This document shows, in pieces, positions 16,003-26,571 of a DNA stretch of 64,000 nucleotides. Every line of letters begins with the position of its first letter. The first letter of the stretch is position 1. The notes under the pieces are model-generated. The model was not told where the DNA came from. It searched no databases and worked only from the letters and a program-made list of their open reading frames with translations. Source of the DNA: Geoglobus acetivorans (GTDB lineage Archaea > Halobacteriota > Archaeoglobi > Archaeoglobales > Archaeoglobaceae); assembly GCF_039641995.1 (NCBI RefSeq), contig NZ_CP087714.1, positions 124,001 to 188,000 on the forward strand, given 5' to 3'. The position numbers were made by a program, and so were the translations under genes.

Positions 16003-18078
16003 TCAAATGTTCCCTATCTTCGCAGCAAGCTTTGCGAGAACCTCTTTCCTTTTCGCCTGTATGAACTTCAGGCTTCCAACGACCAGATGTCCTCCTCCGT
16101 CCACTCCAGCATTTATTTCCTCCTCCAGCTCTTTCACAATCCTGGGTATGTCGAGGTTCACGCCCTCGCTCCTTATCACAGCAAAGTCCGGGCCATAGCC
16201 CACGGTTACAAGCCTGTCATACTGCCTCTTCAGCCTGTCATGCACCTCTCCGGTGAGCTTGCCGGGCGGCGGGAAGGTAAACTTCTTAGCATAGTTCTCC
16301 ACATCCAGGGCTGCGAGGGCTATCCCGTTGGGCAGCATCTGCACCCTGACACCATCCATCGCCGTTCTGACGTTGCCCTCGATGGCTTCCTTTGCGTGTG
16401 ACGAGAGAGTCCTGACAAGCTTCTGCATCCTGTCCTTTCTGCCGAAGCCCAGTATTTCGTGGACTATCTGGCTTGCAGGCCTGAATCTCAGGTAAAATCC
16501 CTCGAACTCCAAGGCCAGGCCTATGTCGTGCAGGTAATCCCTTTCATAGCCGGAAAGCTCTATGTATCTCTCAACCTCACCCTCAGCCCTGTCTGCAACC
16601 ACCGAAACCGCCGGCAAAATTTTCAGATCTCTGTCGGTTATCATCCTCGCTATCTCCGTGCATAAAACGCCTGAGGTGTAGCTGCTGTCTCCTCCCGCCT
16701 TGTATGGATTCACATGTATGAGCAGATACCTGTCAACCTCGTCATCCGGGAAGTGGTGGTCAACAGTTATGACATCAGCCCCAAAAATCAGCATCTGCTC
16801 TATCGCAGGAATATCCTCCTGCCCTGAGCCGTTATCAACGAGAACGACCAGCGGAATTTTATCACCAAATTTCGCCATGTCTTCAAGACTCTCATCGAGA
16901 TCCTTGACAACGTCCTCAAGCTCATAAAACGGCGCCCTTGAAACCTTCCTCCTAACAAGATAGTTCTTTGCATCCGGGTCCGGATGTACCCTCTCAATGT
17001 AATCCAGCAGGGCGATTTCCAGGGCCACACCACCGCAAACACCATCAGCATCCCAGTGGTGCCTCAGAATGATTGGTCTTGACTCGAGGACGGCTTTTTT
17101 AAGCTCCCTCGCAACGTTCATCATCTGATCCTTCAAATTCTCAAGAACCTCGCTCTCAATCAGAAATCCCCTGAATTCCGGCTCAGCCTTCCTTTCGATC
17201 TCCCTTTCGATGAGCCTTTCGATTTCACTTGCCTCCTTCCCGAGCAGCCTTTCCATCTCGAGAACTTCTATCTGAAGCTTGGAATCCCTCCTCTTCACAA
17301 TCCCGATGACCCTCACAACGTCATCAGCATTTATTTCAGGATATGCCCTCTCACCGGCCTCAAAAGCGGCACAGTTTACCAGTCCGGTTTCGTCTGCAAT
17401 CGTGAATATCGTTGGACCACCTGTGAGCTTGATGTGCTCCACCCTCCCCCTCACCTCGACCATTCTGCCGGTAGCTGATTCAAGCTGAGATATTTTCAGT
17501 AGTGGAGCTTCTTTTGACACCTCAACGATCAGATAATCCTTTCCTTCCGCAACAGCAAGATCAATCTCACCTGTGGGCCTGATGTTCTCAACCCTGACAA
17601 AAACATCGTCGTTTTCCTTAAGAGGGGTGTTTCTGAGGTTTCTCCTGTGAACCAACCCCCTGAGCCTTTTGTTCAGATTGACAAATGCTCCAATATCCGT
17701 AACGCTCGAGACCCTGCCCGCATATATCTTTCCCAGACGGACGTCCTCAAGGCCGCAGCTGTTCTTGAGCAGATAGGCGTGGGGTTTTCTCCTGCAGTCA
17801 GAACAGAGGTCGTGATTCCCCACAACCTTCTTTCCGCACACCCTGCATTTCCCTGCCTTCCCTGTACCCCTGCAATCCTGGCAGACCTCCATTCTTTTTT
17901 CCATACCTGTGCCTCCGCATACGCCGCATATACCCTGCATGAAAAGCTTTAGCTGCTCCTCTGAAAGCTCTGCAGTGATTTTGGGATCAAAGCTCTTCGA
18001 TTTTCCGGTGCCGGAACAGATCCTGCACTCCTGCTCGACCTCAATGTAGCCTTTACCATCACAGGTATCGCACTTCAT
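16003..18078 (-). CDS. Archaeal RecJ-like DHH protein with DnaJ-type zinc finger, S1 and OB domains (COG1107)
   Basis: 691 residues with an unusual domain order. Four CxxCxGxG repeats like the DnaJ zinc finger lie in residues 3-75, followed by a CRVCG/CSDC knuckle. An S1 RNA-binding domain begins about residue 118 (GKIYAGRVSSVTDIGAFVNL). An OB fold lies near 205-275 (VEVRGRVEHIKLTGGPTIFT). A DHH phosphoesterase core has RHHWDADGVCGG and ITVDHHFPDDE, with GVDGGGHLVVGS (DHHA1) near the C-terminus. This is the archaea-specific COG1107 architecture, presumed to be a nuclease on single-stranded RNA or DNA. It has its own TATA element (AAAATTTTTTAAG) about 25-35 nt upstream and looks leaderless. 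Confidence 0.88.
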   Translation of the reverse strand: MKCDTCDGKGYIEVEQECRICSGTGKSKSFDPKITAELSEEQLKLFMQGICGVCGGTGMEKRMEVCQDCRGTGKAGKCRVCGKKVVGNHDLCSDCRRKPHAYLLKNSCGLEDVRLGKIYAGRVSSVTDIGAFVNLNKRLRGLVHRRNLRNTPLKENDDVFVRVENIRPTGEIDLAVAEGKDYLIVEVSKEAPLLKISQLESATGRMVEVRGRVEHIKLTGGPTIFTIADETGLVNCAAFEAGERAYPEINADDVVRVIGIVKRRDSKLQIEVLEMERLLGKEASEIERLIEREIERKAEPEFRGFLIESEVLENLKDQMMNVARELKKAVLESRPIILRHHWDADGVCGGVALEIALLDYIERVHPDPDAKNYLVRRKVSRAPFYELEDVVKDLDESLEDMAKFGDKIPLVVLVDNGSGQEDIPAIEQMLIFGADVITVDHHFPDDEVDRYLLIHVNPYKAGGDSSYTSGVLCTEIARMITDRDLKILPAVSVVADRAEGEVERYIELSGYERDYLHDIGLALEFEGFYLRFRPASQIVHEILGFGRKDRMQKLVRTLSSHAKEAIEGNVRTAMDGVRVQMLPNGIALAALDVENYAKKFTFPPPGKLTGEVHDRLKRQYDRLVTVGYGPDFAVIRSEGVNLDIPRIVKELEEEINAGVDGGGHLVVGSLKFIQAKRKEVLAKLAAKIGNI

Positions 18079-18135
18079 CTGGTCTCAAACATGGAGATGC
18101 GTTCTTAAAAAATTTTATGAAGAGTGTTGACTTCA

Positions 18136-18942
18136 TTAACCTGAAAGTTTCAGCACAAGCCCGGTTTTTCTCGCCCTCTTCAGACTTATTTCTGCGGTGT
18201 AAAACAGAAGCACGAGGTAAACGAGAGACTCTGCAAATCCGATAAACAGTGGATTTCCAAATGCAGGCTGGTAGCCGTAAAAGGACCTGAAGTATTCCAG
18301 AAAGTGCGTGATGGGTATCAGGTAACCAGCAGTCCTGAAGGGCTCCGGGAGTATCTCAACGGGATAGTAAATTCCGCAGAAGATCATGACTATGGCTGCA
18401 AGGGTCCATGCAAAAATCTCCGCCCTCCTGCCAAAAACCAGAATGAAAATGCAGTTCACAAGTCCTATGATCAGAGCCCCGAGAAAAATCCCGAAAATGA
18501 ACAGGGCTGAGCTGAGAAGGGGCAAAGTGTACTCAAGACCAAAAAGCCCGGTACTCGAAATCACAAGCAGGACGTACGCCACAAATCCCCTCAGCACTCC
18601 AAAAAGCCACGCTCCGAGAACCATTTTCGAGAATGGTGCCGATGAGACTACCGAATACTCTAAACTCATACTCCACATGTCGTAAAGCATGACATAAGTT
18701 ACGTCAATCTGCACTATCTGGATCACGCTCAGGGCTATCACACCTATGAGAATGAAGGAAATTTCCTCGCTTTTCAGGGTTAAGAACTCCCCAAGAAGGC
18801 CGATCGTAAAAAGGCTGACCACCGGCCAGAAAAGCATTTCAAATAAAGCGTAAAACTCGTTTTTGGTAACCGCATAGTTTCTGTACGCAAAGGCAATTAG
18901 CTCCGCTACACTACTTCGCAAGCTCGATGAAGACATCCTCAA
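18136..18942 (-). CDS. ABC-2 type transporter permease
   Basis: 268 residues with six predicted membrane helices and the ABC2_membrane-like C-terminal pattern (CGIYYPVEILPEPFRTAGYL, then PITHFLEYFR). It forms the membrane part of an exporter with the ATPase encoded just upstream; the genes overlap by 32 nt on the minus strand. Drug or lipid/polysaccharide export is typical, but nothing here fixes the substrate. Confidence 0.85.
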   Translation of the reverse strand: MRMSSSSLRSSVAELIAFAYRNYAVTKNEFYALFEMLFWPVVSLFTIGLLGEFLTLKSEEISFILIGVIALSVIQIVQIDVTYVMLYDMWSMSLEYSVVSSAPFSKMVLGAWLFGVLRGFVAYVLLVISSTGLFGLEYTLPLLSSALFIFGIFLGALIIGLVNCIFILVFGRRAEIFAWTLAAIVMIFCGIYYPVEILPEPFRTAGYLIPITHFLEYFRSFYGYQPAFGNPLFIGFAESLVYLVLLFYTAEISLKRARKTGLVLKLSG

Positions 18943-19825
18943 GCGTAACCTCCTCCGTTTTAACGCTTTTTATCTCAAACCCAGCACGTTTTAGCCCAAA
19001 GACTATTTCTGCAAGCTCTTTTTCCGCACTTTCCGAATAGAAAACAATCCTGCTGCCGTCAATTTCGTAAGGGCGGCTCAGCGAAATCTCTCCAATCTCC
19101 GGATTTTCAACCTCAACGATTATCCTGTCTCTCGACCTCACGAACCTCTTCAGCTCATCCGAGGTGCCTTCGGCGACTATTTCACCGTTTTTGATAAAGG
19201 CTATTCTGTCTGCGAGCATTTCAGCCTCACCCATGTTGTGCGTTGTGAGGATGAGCGTAACGTTTCTCTCCTCCTTTATCCCAAGCACCATTTCCCTGAC
19301 TTTCCTTGCTATGTCCGGATCGAGATTTGCGGTCGGTTCGTCAAGAAACACGACCTCAGGATCGTTTATGAAAGCTCTTGCAAGATTGAGTTTCTGCCTG
19401 TTACCTGCAGAAAGCTCGTCAAACCTCAGATCTCTGTATTTCTCAAGCTCAAATTCTGCCAGCGCCCTGTCTACAACGTTCTTATCAGAGATGCCGTAGG
19501 CGAGAGCGTAAAACCTGAGGATCTCGTAAACCCTCATCCCCCACGGCAGCCTCGTTCCGCTCGATATGTTGATCCTTCTCCTGACCTCCTTTGTCTGCCG
19601 GAGGGCATCCATACCAAGAATCCTGACCTCTCCCCTTGTCGGGATCAGAATGGTCGAGAGAATCGAGATGAGAGTCGTTTTTCCCGCACCGTTCGGTCCG
19701 AGGATGCAGTAAACCTCTCCCTCGCCAATCTCAAGCGATATCCCCTTCAGCGCAGTAAACGGCTCCTCCATGAAGTTCCTGTAGACCATCCAGATATCTC
19801 TGCACTCTACAGCGTTCACCACCAC
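18911..19825 (-). CDS. ABC transporter ATP-binding protein (ABC-2 exporter type)
   Basis: 304 residues. Walker A GPNGAGKTT near residue 40, signature LSAGNRQKL, Walker B VVFLDEPTANLDP and the switch His in TTHNMGEAE are all intact. The C-terminal extension of about 80 residues is usual for DrrA/CcmA-type exporters. Start: three consecutive GTG codons (19825, 19822, 19819); a TATA-like GTTTAAAATCC about 20 nt upstream suggests a leaderless message, so the first GTG was kept. It pairs with the overlapping permease. Confidence 0.88.
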   Translation of the reverse strand: MVVNAVECRDIWMVYRNFMEEPFTALKGISLEIGEGEVYCILGPNGAGKTTLISILSTILIPTRGEVRILGMDALRQTKEVRRRINISSGTRLPWGMRVYEILRFYALAYGISDKNVVDRALAEFELEKYRDLRFDELSAGNRQKLNLARAFINDPEVVFLDEPTANLDPDIARKVREMVLGIKEERNVTLILTTHNMGEAEMLADRIAFIKNGEIVAEGTSDELKRFVRSRDRIIVEVENPEIGEISLSRPYEIDGSRIVFYSESAEKELAEIVFGLKRAGFEIKSVKTEEVTLEDVFIELAK

Positions 19826-20109
19826 TACTGGTTATCATGGATTTTAAACATTATTTGTCCATAGGTTGTGATTGTAGTAATGTAAAATCCATTTCTCAGC
19901 AGAAAGTAAAGCATCATCTCGATCAGATAAAGATGAGCTTATAGGCCAACCATTGAGACCAAGGCACGGGAGAAACAGAAAGACATACCCATATCATTCC
20001 GACACATTATCAGATCGTTGTATTTAGTGATTTTCTAGCAGATCACAATACTGAATCTTCATAAAACATATTCATGAGAAATAGAAATATTTTTCAATAG
20101 CACCTGGCT

Positions 20110-20826
20110 ATGAAGTACATGAATGTAGATGTTATAGAGAGATTGGTCAGAAAAAGTGAGGAAAGTGACAGAATGGTCCCATGGGCCCTGATGTTTGTTC
20201 CCCCGATCTTAATGTTCTTCGGAATCCTATTCATTCTAGGAGGGTTGAATGACCCCTCGTCATTGAGTTTTGGATTGATCCTGTTGGTTTTGGGCACGGT
20301 AGTCGGTGTTTACTTGTTCTATATTCTGATCTCTAGAAGAAATACACATTTCGAAAGGACAGCAGTGCTTTACGAATCAATATCAAATTATCTTAACTCA
20401 CACAGATTGAAAGACACAGTAATGAGGATGAAAAGTGAGCAGGGCGACGAAAAGAACCCAGTAATATGGATCGTTATATATTTCCTATCCAACATGATCC
20501 CATTCATCGGTCTGTTGGTAACGATATATATCTTCCACTTTTTAAATAGAGATTTTGTAAAGCATGACCGTAATGAAAGAATATTTCTTGAACAGCTCTC
20601 AGATATTTTACCAGTTGGAGATTCCATAAAGCTTTCAAAAATTGGAAAATTCCCCGAGAGAAATACCATAGTTTACACAGTACTAACAATCATAACTCTG
20701 GGTTTGTTTGAAATCTACTGGATATATACACTTATAAACGATCCCAACGAACATTTTAAAGACCATAGACTAGTAGAAATGAAGATACTTGAAACCCTGA
20801 AATACAGAGACCGCGATACCCCATAA
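20110..20826 (+). CDS. Four-helix membrane protein of unknown function
   Basis: 238 residues with two pairs of membrane helices: about residues 23-45 and 54-76, then 118-140 and 192-213. The last pair is followed by YWIYTLINDPNEHF, which resembles the DUF4234 pattern. I do not recognise a function. Start ATG at 20110, with an alternative ATG at 20119. It stands alone, flanked by AT-rich gaps of 284 and 237 nt, and is itself AT-rich, so it may be a recent arrival. Confidence 0.7.
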   Translation: MKYMNVDVIERLVRKSEESDRMVPWALMFVPPILMFFGILFILGGLNDPSSLSFGLILLVLGTVVGVYLFYILISRRNTHFERTAVLYESISNYLNSHRLKDTVMRMKSEQGDEKNPVIWIVIYFLSNMIPFIGLLVTIYIFHFLNRDFVKHDRNERIFLEQLSDILPVGDSIKLSKIGKFPERNTIVYTVLTIITLGLFEIYWIYTLINDPNEHFKDHRLVEMKILETLKYRDRDTP

Positions 20827-21063
20827 TTCATCATCACCTATTTTTTATGCAAATAAACAGAGGTGCAATCTTCGAGTATTTGCAGCCTCCAGAAAAAGTG
20901 TCAGATAAACAATGACCCAATAATAAAATTTTGCTACAAGAGCATACTTGAAGCTACTTCAAAGAATCTAGACAAATACTTAAAAAGTTTTTGACATTCT
21001 AACACAGAAAACTCAGCACTCAAGCAAAAATACTGCTGCAAGGAGTCGAACCAGAGGTGAAAG

Positions 21064-21138
21064 CGCCCGGGCCGGGATTTGAACCCGAGGCGCGGGCTCG
21101 ACAGGCCCGCATGTTAGGCCTGGCTACACCACCCGGGC
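21064..21138 (-). tRNA. tRNA-Asp (GTC anticodon)
   Basis: 75 nt, intronless. Acceptor stem GCCCGGG/CCCGGGC, discriminator G, D-stem GTGT/ACAT. The anticodon stem CGGGC/GCCCG encloses loop CTGTCGA, giving anticodon GTC (Asp, GAC/GAU). The T-stem is TCGGG/CCCGG with loop TTCAAAT. CCA is not encoded and must be added by the CCA enzyme, which is also in this window. Confidence 0.96.
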
Positions 21139-21168
21139 ATCAGAAGCTGTTTCTCTCTCAGTCAAGCA

Positions 21169-21182
21169 GGGTTTTTAAGCAT
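21169..21182 (-). promoter_or_regulatory. TATA box for tRNA-Asp
   Basis: Read on the minus strand, GCTTAAAAACCC lies 33-42 nt upstream of the mature tRNA 5' end at 21138, where the archaeal box A is expected with a short 5' leader removed by RNase P. Confidence 0.5.
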
Positions 21183-21237
21183 TTTGGTCAGCAGGCAGGC
21201 ATGCAGATGGGGGTAGAGGTTACAGAACTTAAGAGAC

Positions 21238-21900
21238 ATGCTGCCAGATCAGATTTTCGATTTGTTTAAATACAGCATTGCGGGAGTTTTATCCGTGATT
21301 GAACTCCAGATCAGAACAAAACTTCCCGAAAACTGCGCCCTTGGCGTTATAAAGGCCATGCAGAATGTGATAACAAAGGTGGAGGGTCTGACCGACGTTG
21401 GTGAGTCAATTAAAGGTCTATTCCAGATCAAGGGGCGAGACATCAGCAGATCCCTGTCGGAGCTTCCGGAAACATGCGACAGCATCGTCCTCTCGAAGGA
21501 TGAGGCAAAAATTCTGATAAAGGAGCACACATGCATGGTGGCACTGCCAATACTTCAGTCGGGATGCATTCTCAAAAACGTTGACGTTTCGGACAGTACG
21601 CTGATATGGGACCTCATCTGCGATGACGAGGCGTTCAAGTCCCTGATGTCAAAACTTGAGGACTACGGTGTGGAGTTCGACATCCTTTACAAGGGGAAGC
21701 CGTCCAAGACCGGAACCACCTACAGAGAGGAGGAAATCCTGAGATTCGCTCTGGAAAGGGGCTACTTCGACTTTCCGAAAAAGATCAGACTTGAAGAGAT
21801 AGCGGACCACTTCGGAATCGCCTCTTCAACCCTTTCGGAAATCCTGAGGAGGGGAATGAAAAAGGTTCTCGAAAGGCACTTCAAAGAAGGTTCAGAATGA
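21238..21900 (+). CDS. Bat-like HTH_10 transcriptional regulator
   Basis: 220 residues. The C-terminal part, [20 protein letters not shown] followed by [18 protein letters not shown], is the helix-turn-helix of the bacterio-opsin-activator (HTH_10) family common in euryarchaea. The N-terminal 150 residues would be the sensing domain and include three Cys (TCDSIV, HTCMVAL, SGCILK), so metal or redox sensing is possible. No partner operon is evident; it is tail-to-tail with cofD, overlapping by 20 nt. The ligand and targets are unknown. Confidence 0.82.
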   Translation: MLPDQIFDLFKYSIAGVLSVIELQIRTKLPENCALGVIKAMQNVITKVEGLTDVGESIKGLFQIKGRDISRSLSELPETCDSIVLSKDEAKILIKEHTCMVALPILQSGCILKNVDVSDSTLIWDLICDDEAFKSLMSKLEDYGVEFDILYKGKPSKTGTTYREEEILRFALERGYFDFPKKIRLEEIADHFGIASSTLSEILRRGMKKVLERHFKEGSE

Positions 21901-22774
21901 ACTTCGCCAGGTTTACCGCATCTTTTCCTGTTTTCATGATGGTGTTGGTCTCGACGACCTCTGCTGAATCGCTCTTGAACCCGTCTCCATGCTGCACAAC
22001 AAACACATCTACCAACCCCTGGTAAAAATCCAGAACTCCTTCGGGAGAAACTTCGTAACCCAGAGCCTTCATGAATTTTCCCGCAGGTCCGCTTACAGGG
22101 TTTTTTCCGACTATCGGAGACACTGCTATGACCTTTTTATTCTCTAAAGCCTTCCTGATTTCGTTAATCATCAGAATTGGACCAATACTCGTAACAGGGT
22201 TGCTGGGTCCAATAATAACTGCTCTGCTTTCCGCTATCGTCTCCAGAACTCCTTCAGCAGGTTTTGCCTTGTCGATCCCCTCCACCTCTATGCCCACAAC
22301 CTCAGGTTCGCCTTTCCTTTTAACCCAGAACTCCTGAAAGTGCATTCTGCCTTCTTTAGTTATCACCTGCGTTGCCACATCCTCCTCGCACATTGGCAGG
22401 ACTTTCTGCTCCACACCCATAGCCCTGGCAAGCTTCCCGGTTACCTCTCTGAGGCTCAAGCCCCTTCTGAGCATCTCACTCCTGAAGACATGCGTAGCTC
22501 TGTCTGCATCTCCAATCATCATACCCTCATCGATTCCAAGCTCCTTCAGCCGGTTGTGTGTGTGGAAGGTGTCATCCTTTATGCCCCACCACTTTAAATC
22601 GTCTATAATGCCCGCAAGAGCGTAAATGACAGAATCTATGTCCGGGCAGATTTTATTTCCTGAAACCCACACATCCTCGGCTGTGTTCACCACGACAGCG
22701 AAGTCTCTTTCCACCTCCTTCATCCCGGCAAGGAGCTTCGGTGTTCCCGTCCCGCCAGAGAGAAAAGTCAGCAT
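21881..22774 (-). CDS. cofD: 2-phospho-L-lactate transferase (coenzyme F420 synthesis)
   Basis: 297 residues starting [18 protein letters not shown], the CofD N-terminus, followed by [18 protein letters not shown] and later [13 protein letters not shown], both conserved in the family. CofD attaches the phospholactyl (or phosphoenolpyruvyl) moiety to Fo in F420 synthesis. A TTTTTATTT element 20-30 nt upstream suggests a leaderless message. It is divergent from the FAH-family gene. No other cof genes are adjacent. Confidence 0.94.
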   Translation of the reverse strand: MLTFLSGGTGTPKLLAGMKEVERDFAVVVNTAEDVWVSGNKICPDIDSVIYALAGIIDDLKWWGIKDDTFHTHNRLKELGIDEGMMIGDADRATHVFRSEMLRRGLSLREVTGKLARAMGVEQKVLPMCEEDVATQVITKEGRMHFQEFWVKRKGEPEVVGIEVEGIDKAKPAEGVLETIAESRAVIIGPSNPVTSIGPILMINEIRKALENKKVIAVSPIVGKNPVSGPAGKFMKALGYEVSPEGVLDFYQGLVDVFVVQHGDGFKSDSAEVVETNTIMKTGKDAVNLAKFILNLL

Positions 22775-22854
22775 CAGAACGGGAATGCAGGAAGGAAATA
22801 AAAATGTTGAGTCATACAGAAACCAATATATTTTGTGAGCGGGAGGCTAAGTCA

Positions 22855-23583
22855 ATGATTGCATACGGGAGGTTTATTGCTGGAGGAGAGATTATCGAAG
22901 ATTACTTTGAAATTGTCAATGGGAAAATTTTTCTCGATTCATCCCATTTCAGCATCGACGATGTGAGGTTTCTGCCCCCCGTAACCCCCGAGAAAATAAT
23001 CGCCGTCGGGCTGAATTACAGAGACCACGCGGAAGAGCTGAACATGAGCATTCCCGACGAGCCGGTGCTTTTCATGAAATCACCTTCTTCAATAATTGGA
23101 GACGGAGATGCAATAATTCTGCCTGAAAAAAGCATGAGGGTGGACTACGAGGGTGAGCTTGCTGTGGTTATTGGAGAGAGGTGCAAGGACGTGACCGTGA
23201 AGGAGGCTGAAGAGGTTGTTCTCGGATACACATGCTTCAATGACGTAACCGCAAGAGACCTCCAGCAGAAGGGGTGGCAGTGGGGCATTGCCAAATCCTT
23301 CGACACATTCTCACCAATTGGCCCCTACATTGCCACAGACATAGAGCCAGACAACCTGAAAATAAAAACCGTTCTAAACGGGAAGGTCGTTCAGGAGTCG
23401 AACACGTCACACCTCATTTTCAGCGTTTTTGAGCTTGTGTCGTATGTATCCTCAATCATGACCCTGAAGGAAGGGGACGTCATATCCACCGGGACCCCCG
23501 CGGGTGTTGGAAAGCTCAGCAGTGGGGACGTGGTTACGGTTGAGATTGAAAATATCGGAAAGCTGACAAATCATGTGAGGTGA
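22855..23583 (+). CDS. Fumarylacetoacetate hydrolase (FAH) family protein
   Basis: 242 residues from the ATG at 22855, chosen because GGGAGGC lies 7 nt upstream; the frame is open for 38 codons further upstream but those lack family similarity. The core [28 protein letters not shown] and [12 protein letters not shown] match FAH-fold enzymes such as 2-hydroxyhepta-2,4-diene-1,7-dioate isomerase, acylpyruvases and oxaloacetate decarboxylase/tautomerase. The acidic metal ligands (Glu-x-Glu and Asp) are present. The substrate cannot be assigned. It is followed by valS after 4 nt. Confidence 0.87.
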   Translation: MIAYGRFIAGGEIIEDYFEIVNGKIFLDSSHFSIDDVRFLPPVTPEKIIAVGLNYRDHAEELNMSIPDEPVLFMKSPSSIIGDGDAIILPEKSMRVDYEGELAVVIGERCKDVTVKEAEEVVLGYTCFNDVTARDLQQKGWQWGIAKSFDTFSPIGPYIATDIEPDNLKIKTVLNGKVVQESNTSHLIFSVFELVSYVSSIMTLKEGDVISTGTPAGVGKLSSGDVVTVEIENIGKLTNHVR

Positions 23584-23587
23584 TCGA

Positions 23588-26188
23588 ATGGAAATGGAGA
23601 AAGAATACAACGCTCATAAGGTCGAGGAGAAATGGGTTGAGCAGTGGAAGGATGAAATGTATTATTTTGACTGGAATTCCAAAAAGCCTCATTTCATCAT
23701 AGACACACCTCCCCCATACCCCACGGGGACGTTCCACATTGGCAACACCCTCAACTGGTGCTATATTGACTTTATAGCAAGATACAGGAGAATGAAGGGT
23801 TACGAGGTCATGTTTCCTCAGGGGTGGGACTGCCACGGACTGCCAACAGAGGTGAAGGTTGAGGAGAAATACGGAATAAAGAAAAACGATGTTCCGAGAG
23901 AGAAGTTCAGAGAACTGTGCGTGGAGTTTACAGAGGGCAACATAGAGAAGATGAGAAAAACGATGCGCAGGGTGGGGTTCAGCATTGACTGGAGCAAGGA
24001 ATACATAACCATGTACCCCGAATACTACAGAAAGACGCAGGTCAGCTTCGTAAGAATGTACAGCAGGGGGCTTATCTACAGGGGAGAGCACCCCGTGATC
24101 CACTGTCCGAGGTGTGAAACCACCATAGCTCTTGCCGAAATCGAATACAAGAGCGGTAAGACCAAGCTCAACTACATAAAGTTCGATGAGGATGTGATCA
24201 TCGCAACAACCCGACCGGAACTCATACCGGCGTGTGTGGCAGTAGCCGTCCATCCCGAAGACGAACGCTACAGGGACGTCGTGGGCAAAACCGTGAGAGT
24301 GCCCGGAACGGGGCATGAGGTGAAGGTCATTGCCGACGAGGACGTCGATCCGGAATACGGTACGGGAATGGTGATGATCTGTACCTTTGGAGACAGACAG
24401 GACGTTAGATGGTGGAAGAAGCACAGGCTTGAGCTTAGAGACGTTCTGACAAGAGACGGGAGGCTGAATGAAAAAGCCGGGAAATATGCAGGGCTGAGTG
24501 TCAGGGAAGCGAGAGAGAAGATCCTCGAAGACATGGAAAAGGAGGGCAGACTGATAAAGCAGGAAGAGGTGGACCATAACGTTGGAGTCTGCTGGAGGTG
24601 CAAGACCCCCGTAGAGATTGTGCCCGAGAAACAGTGGTTCGTCAAAATCGAGAAGGAAAAGATACTGGAGGCTGCAAGGAAGGTGAGGTGGGTCCCGGAA
24701 CACATGCTCTCCAGACTCGAAAGCTGGGTGGAGAGCATGGACTGGGACTGGGTCATAAGCAGGCAGAGAGTTTTCGCAACACCCATTCCCGTATGGTACT
24801 GCAGGAACTGTGGAGAGGTTGTTGTTGCGAAGGAGGAGTGGTTGCCTGTAGACCCAACACGGGACAAGCCCAGAGAATCGTGTCCGAATTGCGGTGGAAG
24901 CGAGTTCGATGGGGAGGACGATGTACTGGACACCTGGATGGACTCGAGCATAACCTCGCTCGCAATCACCGGGTGGCCGGATGACCAGAAGGAATATCCC
25001 ACTCATCTGAGGCCCCAGGGCCACGACATAATCAGAACATGGGCATTCTACACCATACTGAGGAGCATTGCACTTGTTGGAGAGATACCCTGGCATGAAA
25101 TCGTGATAAACGGAATGGTTCTCGGGGAAGATGGCAGGAAAATGAGCAAGAGTCTCGGAAACGTCATTTCTCCTGAAGAGGTTATAGAAAAGTACGGTGC
25201 AGATGCGCTGAGACAGTGGGCGGCAATAGGCGGAATCATGGGTACAGACGTCATCTTCAGCTGGAAGGAAGTCGTTGCGGCGTCAAGATTCCAGCAGAAG
25301 TTCTGGAGCATTCTGAGATTCGGAATGATGCACCTTGAAGGCTATGAGCCGGACGAAACCCACAGAGAACTGCTGAGAGATGCGGACAGATGGATCCTCT
25401 CAAAGCTGAACAGGCTCATTATCGAGGTTGACAGGAGCATGGAGGAGTACAACTTCAGCAACGCCCTGAAGGCAATAAGGAGCTTCACCTGGTACGAGCT
25501 TGCAGACAACTACATTGAAATCGTGAAGAACAGGCTGTATTCCGGCAGCGACGAGGAGAAAATCCCCGCCAAATACACGCTCCACAGGATTCTCTCTGCC
25601 CTGATAAGATTGATTGCTCCAATAACACCCTTTATGGCGGAGGAATGCTGGCAGGTGTTCTCCGGAGACGGAAGCGTGCATCTTCAGAGGTATCCTGAGG
25701 CAGATGAAACCCTGATTGATGAAGCTGCAGAGAAAAAGGGCGAGATGATAAAGGAGATCGTGGAGGCAATAAGGAGGTACAAGCACGACAGTGGGCTTGC
25801 CCTGAACGCCCCCATGGGCAGAATCGGCATATTTGTGAAGGAGAGCATAGATACAAGAGATATTGCGGGGGCCGTGAATGCCGAAGTCGAGATCATTGAA
25901 GAGATGCCTGAAATCCAGATGAGGATTGCGGAGGTTAAACCGAAATTCAGCATAATCGGTCCAAAGTTCAGAGACAGAGCTGGAGCGGTCATAAATGCAG
26001 TAAAACAGATGAGCGAGGCAGAAATCCTAAAGTTTATAAATGAGGGACGAGTTACTTTAAGCATAAACGGCGAGGAATACGAGCTGGAAAGCGAGTGGTT
26101 CGAGTTCAAGTTTGAGAAATCGATAAGCGGCAAAAACGTCGATGTTGTCGAAACATCCTCCGCAGTAATAATAATCGAGAAAAGGTGA
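23588..26188 (+). CDS. valS: Valyl-tRNA synthetase
   Basis: 866 residues of class I architecture. The HIGH motif is seen as [10 protein letters not shown] (about residues 46-55) and KMSKS as [10 protein letters not shown] (about 515-524). The editing CP1 domain includes [17 protein letters not shown] zinc knuckle (CPRCET, CWRCKT) and a second Cys pair (CRNCG, CPNCGG) lie in the insertion. [13 protein letters not shown] in the anticodon domain fits ValRS. It attaches Val to tRNA-Val. It probably forms an operon with the FAH-family gene and the downstream TrmB-like gene. Confidence 0.96.
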   Translation: MEMEKEYNAHKVEEKWVEQWKDEMYYFDWNSKKPHFIIDTPPPYPTGTFHIGNTLNWCYIDFIARYRRMKGYEVMFPQGWDCHGLPTEVKVEEKYGIKKNDVPREKFRELCVEFTEGNIEKMRKTMRRVGFSIDWSKEYITMYPEYYRKTQVSFVRMYSRGLIYRGEHPVIHCPRCETTIALAEIEYKSGKTKLNYIKFDEDVIIATTRPELIPACVAVAVHPEDERYRDVVGKTVRVPGTGHEVKVIADEDVDPEYGTGMVMICTFGDRQDVRWWKKHRLELRDVLTRDGRLNEKAGKYAGLSVREAREKILEDMEKEGRLIKQEEVDHNVGVCWRCKTPVEIVPEKQWFVKIEKEKILEAARKVRWVPEHMLSRLESWVESMDWDWVISRQRVFATPIPVWYCRNCGEVVVAKEEWLPVDPTRDKPRESCPNCGGSEFDGEDDVLDTWMDSSITSLAITGWPDDQKEYPTHLRPQGHDIIRTWAFYTILRSIALVGEIPWHEIVINGMVLGEDGRKMSKSLGNVISPEEVIEKYGADALRQWAAIGGIMGTDVIFSWKEVVAASRFQQKFWSILRFGMMHLEGYEPDETHRELLRDADRWILSKLNRLIIEVDRSMEEYNFSNALKAIRSFTWYELADNYIEIVKNRLYSGSDEEKIPAKYTLHRILSALIRLIAPITPFMAEECWQVFSGDGSVHLQRYPEADETLIDEAAEKKGEMIKEIVEAIRRYKHDSGLALNAPMGRIGIFVKESIDTRDIAGAVNAEVEIIEEMPEIQMRIAEVKPKFSIIGPKFRDRAGAVINAVKQMSEAEILKFINEGRVTLSINGEEYELESEWFEFKFEKSISGKNVDVVETSSAVIIIEKR

Positions 26189-26193
26189 TTGAG

Positions 26194-26571
26194 ATGGATG
26201 AGGAAAAGCTCAGAGAGTTGTTTTCCAGTGAAACAACCTTTCAAAATATTTTAAAATGCATTCTAAACCTGACTCCGTCAGAGATAGAGGTGTACCTCGC
26301 CCTCCACGAGCATCCGAACACCGGCGTTGATGAGCTTGCAGAGATAATAGGAAAGGACAGGAGTGGAGTTTACAGAAGCCTCCACTCACTTATGGAAAAG
26401 GGCCTCGTTGAGAGAGAATACAGGATACTGAAACACGGGGGATACAAGTATCTCTACGTCCCCATCCCCATCGACGTTCTGAAGGACAGACTGAAAGCCG
26501 AGCTTGAAAACTGGTTCAACAAGCTGAATGAGGTTGTGGAGAAGTTCTCGCTCCATCAGGCTCAGAGCTGA
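26194..26571 (+). CDS. TrmB-like winged-helix transcriptional regulator
   Basis: 125 residues from the ATG at 26194, preceded by AAGGTGATT; a GTG three codons upstream overlaps valS. LTPSEIEVYLALHEHPNTGV, then DELAEIIGKDRSGVYRSLHS and LMEKGLVERE, form a TrmB-type HTH with a wing, followed by a helical C-terminus likely to dimerise. The sugar-binding domain of full-length TrmB proteins is absent. It is co-transcribed with valS; the target is unknown. Its end overlaps the opposite-strand endonuclease IV-like gene by 10 nt. Confidence 0.82.
   Translation: MDEEKLRELFSSETTFQNILKCILNLTPSEIEVYLALHEHPNTGVDELAEIIGKDRSGVYRSLHSLMEKGLVEREYRILKHGGYKYLYVPIPIDVLKDRLKAELENWFNKLNEVVEKFSLHQAQS

Noticed and set aside
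23534-25096. Long open frame on the minus strand (520 codons) opposite valS
   Set aside because: It lies wholly across the antisense of valS and the end of the FAH-family gene, has no family-like motif and a composition typical of antisense frames.
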